Source: Eurosta solidaginis (taxonomy: Eukaryota; Arthropoda; Insecta; Diptera; Tephritidae). From it: 64,000 nucleotides of DNA. The translations under genes and the position numbers were made by a program. The notes below the pieces were generated by a model, which saw nothing but the letters and a program-made list of their open reading frames with translations, was not told where the DNA came from and did no database searches. The stretch's first letter is position 1. The number at the start of each line of letters is the position of its first letter. Where the stretch lies: assembly GCF_040869045.1 (NCBI RefSeq), contig NC_090323.1, forward strand, positions 260,280,392-260,344,391, given 5' to 3'. Positions 56,736 through 64,000 of this stretch are shown one piece after another.

Positions 56736-57220
56736 TTTACCAAACTATTTCAGTTATCTTAGCACTAAATCACTCAAATAAGTAGCTGCTACGGTAAATT
56801 GCCACGCCACCCAATTAAACAAGTTTGCCCAGAGAAAACGCGACCGATAACAATTGTAGAGAAAAACTATCACAAATTTTTGTAGAATTTGAAACCGGGA
56901 AGACTAGACTTTGAGTTTAACAACAAGAGATGTTTTGGTAACAATTATATTTACATTATATGCACACCGTTTTTCTCTGGATTTCGACGTCCGTCTGCTC
57001 AATAAACGTTAAATGCAAGACGGTAACGTTGTATATGGATGCTCCCGTTTTTACTTACATATTATCATGTGCAAAAATTTATTGATTCATGTAAAATTTC
57101 AAATATTGTTGCATGACAAAATGAATACTCCTTAGAACCATTAGAACATCCGCAAATACAAACGATTTGAATAAATTAATGCACGAAAATGAAGAAATGT
57201 CAAAAATGTAGTAAACAATG
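56736..57220 (-). promoter_or_regulatory. nst: Presumed PGM3 5' UTR and promoter region
   Basis: Region upstream of the start codon, not obviously repetitive. No TATA box or standard initiator can be named with confidence, which is common for housekeeping genes. Transcription start unknown. Confidence 0.35.
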
Positions 57221-57607
57221 TCAAGGCGAATCTACACTAGGTGGTGGCAAAGCGAATTCAACCAATTCGCCGTGCGGAAGAATGTCAAGTTAAAACAAGG
57301 CGAATCAATACTAGGTGGTGACAAAGCGAATTCAACCTATTCGCCGTACAGAAGAATGTCAAGTCAAAAGAAAATTTTCATTGATTTCGATTAACTGACA
57401 TGTTGCAGTACAAGGCGTTGTATGGAAAATTATCAAGAAGAAGCAATCAGCTGATGGGATAACACCACCTGTAATGAATTCGCCTTGAGTTAAAAGAAAT
57501 TTTTCATTGATTTCGATTAACTGACATGTTGTAGTACAAGGCGCTGTATGGAAAATTATCAAGAAGAAGCAATCAGCTGATGGGATTCGCCAAGGCGAAT
57601 TCATTAC
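57221..57607. mobile_element. CAAGGCGAAT-type MITEs, partly duplicated
   Basis: CAAGGCGAATC at 57221 and 57299 and inverted ATTCGCCTTG at about 57480. A segment of about 110 bp (GATTTCGATTAACTGACATG ... AATCAGCTGATGGGAT) occurs at about 57381 and 57504. Tandem and nested copies of one small family. Confidence 0.6.
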
Positions 57608-58432
57608 CATTGTGAATGATAACTAATGCGGCAGTTACCCACCGACGTGTGCCGTACGTAAGGACGTTTGTCGTACGAAGTACGTTTGACCGAACTCTCA
57701 AGCCCGTAGAAATCAATGTGTGCGTCTGTGTACATGTACATAACATATTTGCGTGTGTATTGTTTACAGATAAGCACTGTTGCCATTGACCATTTAGCAT
57801 GTATGCTTATGGAAACATCAACTTTTTCCAATTTAATTTTTAATATTGTAAAAGGCCGGAATACATATTAAATAAGTATAAATAGATTAAATATTTATAA
57901 TCAGCACTTTTACATAATTATTTCGAATTATTTCCACAATTTTTCAAACTTTAATTAGGCGTTTTTGCATAAAACTGCAAACGGTCAAAAATTAGCGCAC
58001 AAAAGTTTACTAGGCAACTCTGTCTAGTGAGGGAGCGATCAGCTGACACGTTCATACGGAAAAAATCAAAATTGTTGTGATTTCTACGTTCCGGGCTACG
58101 TACGTACGGGCGTTGCACGTCGGTGAGTTTTCGTTTACATTGCACACTCATAAGATAGGTCGTGTCAGCTGACACGTTTTTTCTACGTACGTTCGTGAGT
58201 AACTGCCGCATAAGTGTGATATCTTATCTGTCAACTGCCTGACAGGATGTTCAATATGGCTACTTTTTAGCGTTTTGACAGGGTGTTCAATATGGCGGCG
58301 CCTATCTTCCGCGGGTGATAGAAAGAAATACAGAGTGAGACAGCGATAGTCAATTACAAATCAGGTGATCCAGTCAATTTGGAATTTTGACGTTTATGCA
58401 GAAGATATCACACTTAGTTATCATTCACAATG
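57608..58432. mobile_element. MITE with 8-bp duplication carrying a TAA-flanked MITE
   Basis: Ends CATTGTGAATGATAACTAA and its inverted copy. Perfect 8-bp direct repeat TTCATTAC (57600-57607, 58433-58440). Inside, 57627-58210 is a 584-bp MITE with ends TGCGGCAGTTAC and GTAACTGCCGCA between TAA triplets (57624-57626, 58211-58213), PIF/Harbinger-like. Outer body about 238 bp, same family as 27891-28354. Confidence 0.88.
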
Positions 58433-58541
58433 TTCATTACAGCTCACAAAACTTGGCTTGAGAACTGTCACTTACAGTTCTGTTAAATGAACATTGCATG
58501 TTACTGTTTACTCAAAACTTAGCAACACTTAACTTGACTTA

Positions 58542-59222
58542 AGGGCCCATTACTGATACTTAGCATAGACTTGACTTGGCTTGAGAACTGTCACTTACAG
58601 TTCTGTTAAATGAACATTGCATGTTACTGATTACTCAAAACTTGGCAACACTTAACTTGACTTAGAAGTCTGTTGAATTTTGATTTTCTATGTAAGTTCT
58701 AAGTGACGTTTATATTTTGAGATGCGATTTGTTTGTTTCCATTTCATTTTGACATTTTGTCATACAAATTAACATTTATTTAAAAATCAATTTCAACGCT
58801 GATTATGATGCCAGATTGTATGCGCCAAGTTTACGCCAAGTCAAGTCAAGTCTATGCTAAGTACTAGTAATGGGGGCTTTAGAAGTCTGTTGAATTTTGA
58901 TTTTCTATGAAAGTTCTAAGTGACGTTTACATTTTGAGATGCCATTTGTTTGTTTCCATTTCATTTTGACATTTTGTCATACAAATTGATATTTATTGAT
59001 TATGATGCCAGATTGTATGCGCTAAGTGGAGTATAATCAAGGCTAAGTTGCCAAGTTTACGCCAAGTCAAGTCTAAGCTAAGTATCAGTAATGGGGCCTT
59101 AAGTCAAGTTAAGTGTTGCTAAGTTTTGAGTAATCAGTAACATGCAATGTTCATTTAACAGAACTGTAAGTGACAGTTCTCAAGCCAAGTCAAGCATATG
59201 CTAAGTATAAGTAATGGGCCCT
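58542..59222. mobile_element. TTA-flanked long-inverted-repeat MITE
   Basis: AGGGCCCATTACTGATACTT at 58542 and its near reverse complement ending at 59222, with TTA on both sides (58539-58541, 59223-59225). Arms continue inverted for over 100 bp (TTGAGAACTGTCACTTACAG). The interior repeats TTTAGAAGTCTGTTGAATTT twice, suggesting an earlier nested copy. Left of it (58443-58538) is a direct duplicate of its own left arm. Confidence 0.8.
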
Positions 59223-59225
59223 TTA

Positions 59226-59981
59226 GACAAGGTGCACACGAGGCTACGCGTCATAGACGCGTACAAGATATTTCATATAGCTACAATTTCTCTACGCCTA
59301 AGATCTACACACGAAGCTACTTTAGAGCGTCGCTACAAAAAGCAAACAAGTATTGAAAAAGATAAAAAATTTAATTTCTTCAGCTATATCCGTCCCCGAA
59401 ACTAAAGGAAAATAGCTATTAAACGTTGTTTGCATCCCCGTGCCTTTGTAAATTACGAAAGGCAGTTTTAAACCACGCGGACTAGAGAAAAGGGTGATTT
59501 CTAGTTTCCAACAATTTTTAGCCTTTTAAACGCTTCAACAATGTCTAACCAAGCTGTTGTGGTGTTTAATAATCTTTTTCGCTTTGGTAATATACCTTTC
59601 ACGCACTTTTATTAACTAAAGTAAGATTTTTAAACTAATTAATCAGTTAATTTCTTTTATACACTTCACGAAACATTTATATGAACGGGGACTTCTACAA
59701 TTATCACCGGGCTTTTCATTTATGGGCTCATTAAATTGCCACATTTCACTGCTTTTTATACTATAATTTGCTCTCATATTTTTATTAAAGAAAATAATAC
59801 AACCAAACTTTCGCAGCCCAACAGATCAAAACGTTTATAAAAATATCAATTCAAAATAACGTCGCCTGAAAGAGCAAACTAGCTAAAAGTAAACACAACC
59901 GAGTGAAAAAATATAGCTTCATGAAGAAATATCGCTATTGGCGAATTGCCGCCAAAATTCCAATCACTGATATATTTGTAT
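59226..59981. other. Intergenic stretch, no gene seen
   Basis: Contains GGCTACGCGTCATAGACGCG-type short palindromes (59241-59265) and AT-rich DNA; a 63-codon frame (59214-59405) starts inside a MITE and is not convincing. Confidence 0.4.
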
Positions 59982-60507
59982 CATGATGGAATTATAGAAG
60001 GTGGCGCATTGCGCATGTAAACATTAGTTCAGCTGTTTTTTATGAGCAATTTTTACGTCATTTTCCTTTAGCTCTTGTTTTTTTTCTCTGTTTCTTTCAT
60101 TCGCTGAAACAGTCAAGTGTGACGTCAATGCGCAGAACGAAGCAATTTTGAACTCGTGAATGCACAATCATCTGTGTGGTTTGTGTATTTGTATCACAAA
60201 TCAAACACACAAGATTGCGCATTGCGTATATAAACAAAAGAACAGCTGTTTTTTATGAGCAATTTTTCGTCATTTTCCTTTATCTCTTGTTTTTTCTCTC
60301 TTTCTTTCATTCGCTCAAGCAGTCATTCGCTACTATCTATACTAATACACAAATCACACACAGAAGATTGTGCATTCACGAGTTCAAAATTGCTTCGTTC
60401 TGCGCAACTACGTCACACTTGACTGCTTCAGCGAATGAAAGAAACAGAGAAAAAAAGAGCTAAAGGAAAATGACGTAAAAATTGCCACCTTCTATAATTC
60501 CATCATG
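59982..60507. mobile_element. Inverted-repeat element with P-like ends
   Basis: CATGATGGAATTATAGAAGG (followed by TGGC) at 59982 and its exact reverse complement ending at 60507. The Drosophila P element begins CATGATGAAATAACATAAGG, matching at most positions over the first 23. Arms are inverted for about 170 bp (TTACGTCATTTTCCTTTAGC; GCAGAACGAAGCAATTTTGA). An extra direct copy of part of the left arm sits at 60213-60325. No transposase frame and no matching 8-bp flanks. Confidence 0.6.
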
Positions 60508-61158
60508 GTCGCAGGGTGTGATTGACAGAAATTCATATTAAAATTTATCAATGTATTCCGTTGTGCGTATAAGATTTTCATCCACAATTTCCTTTTATCA
60601 CCCTTTTCCCTTTTCTTTTTATTTAATAAAACTGCTGTAGTTGCAAGTAAAAAAAAAGTATCAACCGATGACGACATATTCACGACCGAACGCTACGGTT
60701 CCTCATAGTGTACAAGTACTATATCATGGCGAAAAGTGTTCAGTTCAGAGTTATTGATTTTCATTAAAAGTTTAATTTATTACGGAGGGTTACTCCTTTA
60801 AGTGTAAAAAGCAGAGAAAACGTAGAGTTTTTCAAATTATTGTGAAAAACTTTTTAATTTGAATTTCTGTACCCAAGTTCACTATATTTGTGTAAAAAAA
60901 AAATCTGGAGATCAATTCCTTAACTATGAAAAACTGAAAAATGTACACTTATTGAAAACTCGTTTGCACACACAATTTACACTTTGAATTTAGTTGTGTT
61001 TTTATGCACAAAATTTTGAAACTAAAAACAAAATTTTCATTTGTCAGAAAAAATAAAGAAAAAACGGTCTAATGTCAAAAAACCCTATCGAAATACAAAC
61101 TGGTTTGCTTTTAATGAACTACGTTGTATATTTCTTGTATTTCGTTAGCTTTTTTAAA
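60508..61158. other. Intergenic stretch, no gene seen
   Basis: AT-rich sequence with no long frame and no repeat that I can relate to others in the window. Confidence 0.4.
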
Positions 61159-61171
61159 TATAGTTCACACA

Positions 61172-61510
61172 ATGTTTAAATAATAGTCAAGCTCTAGGCC
61201 AGATCAAATATATATACATTTAAACCACAAAATGATTATGTGTAAACATATATTTGTCAATTTTTATTTTTGTCGATATTTCGACTTCATTCTGAAGTAA
61301 TCCTCAGGAACCGTGGAATACTCCTGGTCGACTTCCACGGTTCCTGCAGATGACTTCAGAATGAAGTCGTAATATCGACAAAAATAAAAATTGACAAATA
61401 TATGTTTACACATAATCATTTTGTGGTTTAAATTTATATATATTTGATCTGGCCTAGAGATTGATTATTATTTAAACATTAACCATGAAGGTCGATAAAA
61501 CAACAACAAC
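61172..61510. mobile_element. Hairpin-shaped retroposon with CAA tail
   Basis: Two arms of about 140 bp are near-perfect inverted copies (TCTAGGCCAGATCAAATATA ... CTTCATTCTGAAGT, and the reverse from 61351). The centre is a second small palindrome (GGAACCGTGGAA ... TTCCACGGTTCC). The right end is GATAAAACAACAACAAC. A perfect 13-bp direct repeat TATAGTTCACACA lies on both sides (61159-61171, 61511-61523). The tail and duplication length match the LINE/SINE insertions in this window. Confidence 0.8.
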
Positions 61511-61523
61511 TATAGTTCACACA

Positions 61524-62560
61524 CTTACACCAGTACTGAAACCTTCTTGACTCCCTCGACAAAAAATATAAGAGAAAATATAAGAAAAATACATAGAAAA
61601 TAAAGTAGTGTCATATAGGAGTTTGATTTGTTTGCACTTACAGCACCATTTTATTTGCAGGAGACTTTCACAGCTACAAAAATTAAGGCGGATTTACACA
61701 GACGCTTTGGTTGTGTTGCATTCATTAATTCATCTGTCGGGCGAAGTATCGCAAAATTTACATAAATGCTTTGGTTGCGTGCCTACGCTTTGACAACGCC
61801 ATACGAAAAACAAAGAAACGCCGTACGTTATCTTTGCTTTGAAGAGACCAAAGCGTTTCTATAATTTTGCCCTTATGCATTTGTGTAAACAGACCTAGAA
61901 GTGAAAATTTTCCATGTTACACGTGTGCCGCTTTATATTTTGACTCTAGTTTAAATAAATTTTGCTTTCCGTATATTTTCGCATTGTTGCAGGCTTCAAA
62001 TCTTCTAGTATTCTTATTTCCGCGGAAATATATGCAACTATTTCATCTGTAAATACTACAAAGTTTTATTAAACTATCAACTGCAACTCAGTTTGAAGTA
62101 CTCTTAAGTACCAAAAATGCAACTCTAGACCTGAGATTTGCATCAGGTGAGTGAGGCTGTTTGCAGTTTTGACGTTTATCGCTTAGTTGACACACTTGTA
62201 TAGGTACACTATCCCTACAAAAATTGTTGGATTACGTGTTCCATTTTCTTCATGTTGGAGTACTCTAACAACATTGTACAGGTCTACAAGTAGGATATGT
62301 AGCAGCACGCACATACACAGCCACGCTCACCTGATAAAATGCTTGTTCTTGTTCGTTTTTTTTGTGGATGCTATTAGGCACTGTTGTACTTCTTATGACC
62401 AAAAAAAGTTTAGTAGCTGCTATCGAAAACTGCTTAAAATTTTTTTTTCTTATATTACAAAGAAATATACTTATTTACTTTCAAACGAGCACTTAATTAC
62501 ATCTCTCTTTATAATAACCATATATTTTGGACAATTTTAATTAACAAATTGTGATACTTT
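61524..62560. other. Intergenic stretch with a possible small MITE
   Basis: GGCGGATTTACACAGACGCT (about 61689) and AAATGCATAAGGG / TTTGTGTAAACAGACC (about 61880) form imperfect inverted ends around sequence repeating GCTTTGGTTG. The rest is AT-rich with no gene seen. Confidence 0.4.
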
Positions 62561-62840
62561 ATTACCGGGGACGATTGCTAAAACAGGACCAAAACCGTCG
62601 GGGGAGGTATTAATAGACGCGTTTTTGCCTCGCTTCCAATAATTCCAACACTTTTTCTCTTCGGACTATTGACAACAGGACAAAACGCGTCTATTCGTTT
62701 TTCTTTCCGCTTTTTTGGACGGGTTATTGCAGTCGACCTCGGTTTCAAACTGTTTTTCGCGGAGAACTTTTGAACGGGTAGAAAAATTTAACTCCGGTGT
62801 TTGTATTCTTAATACTGAAATAACTACGCGTCCTCAGATA
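62560..62840. mobile_element. Diverged fold-back-like fragment
   Basis: Pieces such as GAACTTTTGAACGGGT, TTCTTAATACTGAAATAACT and ACGCGTC parallel the F1/F4 core (TTTTGAACGAGTT, TTAATACTGATG, ACGCGTC) in order. AAACGCGTCTATTCG also appears inverted nearby. Weak. Confidence 0.35.
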
Positions 62841-62992
62841 CCCCAATTGAAGACTTTTTTATAATTTTCTGAAGGACCCATATGGGTGCACTTAAAATTT
62901 CCTACTAAATTCGTTCAAAAAAATTTACCATCACAGCAACCCATATCTGATATTCCGATCCCTTTTTTGCTTCCCTGTGTCGCTTTCGACGA

Positions 62993-63105
62993 AGCAACCC
63001 CGGTAATTTTGACACTTCGTTCAGTGTCAAAACTCATGTTCCACGCAGGTTCCACTGGGTTCCACGCTAGTTTGACACTGACCGAAGTGTCAAACTGCCT
63101 TGTGT
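62993..63105. repeat. Pair of short hairpins (TTTGACACT...AGTGTCAAA)
   Basis: TTTTGACACTTCGTTCAGTG with TCAAAA, and GTTTGACACTGACCGAAGTG with TCAAAC, are each perfect or near-perfect palindromes and inverted copies of one another about 60 bp apart; a tiny MITE is likely. Confidence 0.55.
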
Positions 63106-63350
63106 TAGAAAGGGAAAGAAATTGTTTCCCTCTCATACATATCATACTTGTAAACCTGTACAATGCTCTAACAATACTCCTTTGCAATGGGTTTGCGGAT
63201 TTTAACGACCGTGATCACGACACGAAGACGATCGAACAGAGTTGCCAAAAGTAAAATATTGCATACAAATAACTGATAATAAAATTTTACTATGGCAACT
63301 GTGATAAAATGCAACCGCGCACTGGTTTTATGTATACATACTATAGTATA

Positions 63351-63699
63351 GACAAAGAGGATCAATACAATAAGAGCCGTCACTCGTTATTTTGTGGCGA
63401 GCATTTCGCTGGAAATTGAAAAAATTGATGCCGAATGTTTTCTGAGAGGGACATTTTTAATTGTCTCGCATTTATCCATGCCGTGTAGGTACCTTGTGCA
63501 ACTGTGATTTTTGGAAAAAGAATTAAATAAATTAATTAAATACAGTCGGAAAAATAAACACAAATACCCCACGAAAATGTATAGAAGACATTTATAAACA
63601 TCTCGCCCAAAAAAAAAGTAGCGACTACCTCTCAGTATACATCGAGTAAATGCCTAAAAAATAACGAGTGACGGCTCTTATTGTATTTATCCTCTTTGG
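63351..63699. mobile_element. MITE with TATA flanks, 349 bp
   Basis: Left GACAAAGAGGATCAATACAA then TAAGAGCCGTCACTCGTTAT; the right end is the inverted copy ending CCTCTTTGG. TATA lies on both sides (63347-63350, 63700-63703). Arms about 50 bp. A TA-type target suggests Tc1/mariner-like mobilisation. Confidence 0.75.
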
Positions 63700-63703
63700 T
63701 ATA

Positions 63704-64000
63704 GAGAAATATTAGTTTCTTTCTTCACGGAAATGCTAAATAGCATAAGAATATTCGTAGTGAAAAATATAAAAGTTTTATTGCTCCTCTTCATTTACTT
63801 TCATTTTAAATTCGATAATTCTTTCCGACACAATTCCTCTTTAGTACTTTGGCATATGATCCTCTGTGGGTGCTCCATGGAGTACTACAGTGAAAGTACT
63901 TTGGAAAGTACTCTCACGTATGTACTCTATGGAATACTGACAAACAAAGCAAGAGTGGGATCACCTACTCATCTCCTAGGACATCGCAATGTTAATTGGA
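63704..64000. other. Window end, nothing assignable
   Basis: Several AGTACT(T/C)-type palindromic pieces (63843-63940) suggest the start of another repeat cut by the window edge. Confidence 0.35.

Noticed and set aside
59214..59405. A 63-codon plus-strand frame
   Set aside because: It begins inside the right arm of a MITE and has no recognisable domain.
62886..63254. A 122-codon plus-strand frame
   Set aside because: It starts at a non-conserved position, runs through the palindromic TTTGACACT repeats, and matches no family that I recognise.

Overview
The window is eukaryotic, AT-rich, dipteran-type DNA. A brachyceran fly, probably a tephritid, is my inference from the transposon types, the short introns and the protein matches; no species marker is present. 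One ordinary gene can be assembled with confidence: phosphoacetylglucosamine mutase (PGM3; nst in Drosophila) on the minus strand. Its first coding exon is at 56735-56635. Its second and third coding exons lie more than 33 kb away, at 23094-21657 and 21574-21467. Intron phase, splice sites and protein continuity all agree, so 23095-56634 is a single intron of about 33.5 kb. That intron is almost entirely stacked transposable elements.

Left of the gene (1-21466) lie, in order: a 3.3-kb element carrying a 130-bp tandem array; a hAT-type MITE with a perfect 8-bp target duplication; a short relic resembling gamma-tubulin complex component 2; a broken Ty3/gypsy element (5305-10487) with its integrase core deleted and its 3' LTR truncated; an intron-bearing NFS1 (cysteine desulfurase) relic joined directly to that LTR; a family of fold-back elements; Harbinger-type debris; a solo LTR holding a 2.9-kb non-autonomous Helitron; and a 419-bp SINE-like retroposon with 13-bp target duplications.

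Inside intron 1, in ascending coordinates: a second copy of the satellite-bearing element; a 1.8-kb inverted-repeat element; a gag-only LTR retrotransposon (27803-34993, target duplication AATC). That retrotransposon was invaded by a TTA-flanked DNA element, which in turn holds fold-back copies and a decayed RAG1/Transib-like transposase gene. Next come further MITEs, a third satellite-element copy split by a LINE tail, and a LINE reverse-transcriptase relic. Then comes an 11.1-kb Osvaldo/Ulysses-type Ty3/gypsy element (40521-51642, LTRs of about 2.75 kb, target duplication AAAC) inserted in another LINE fragment. Last is a LINE with PHD-like fingers and a 2A-like motif, itself split by a SINE copy with a 13-bp target duplication.

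Upstream of the gene (56736-64000) I see no protein-coding gene. The region holds nested TAA/TTA MITEs, an inverted-repeat element with P-like ends, a hairpin-shaped retroposon with a CAA tail and 13-bp target duplication, and a TATA-flanked MITE. Target duplications give a relative order of insertion at many places. All element names are by sequence features only; no database was searched.
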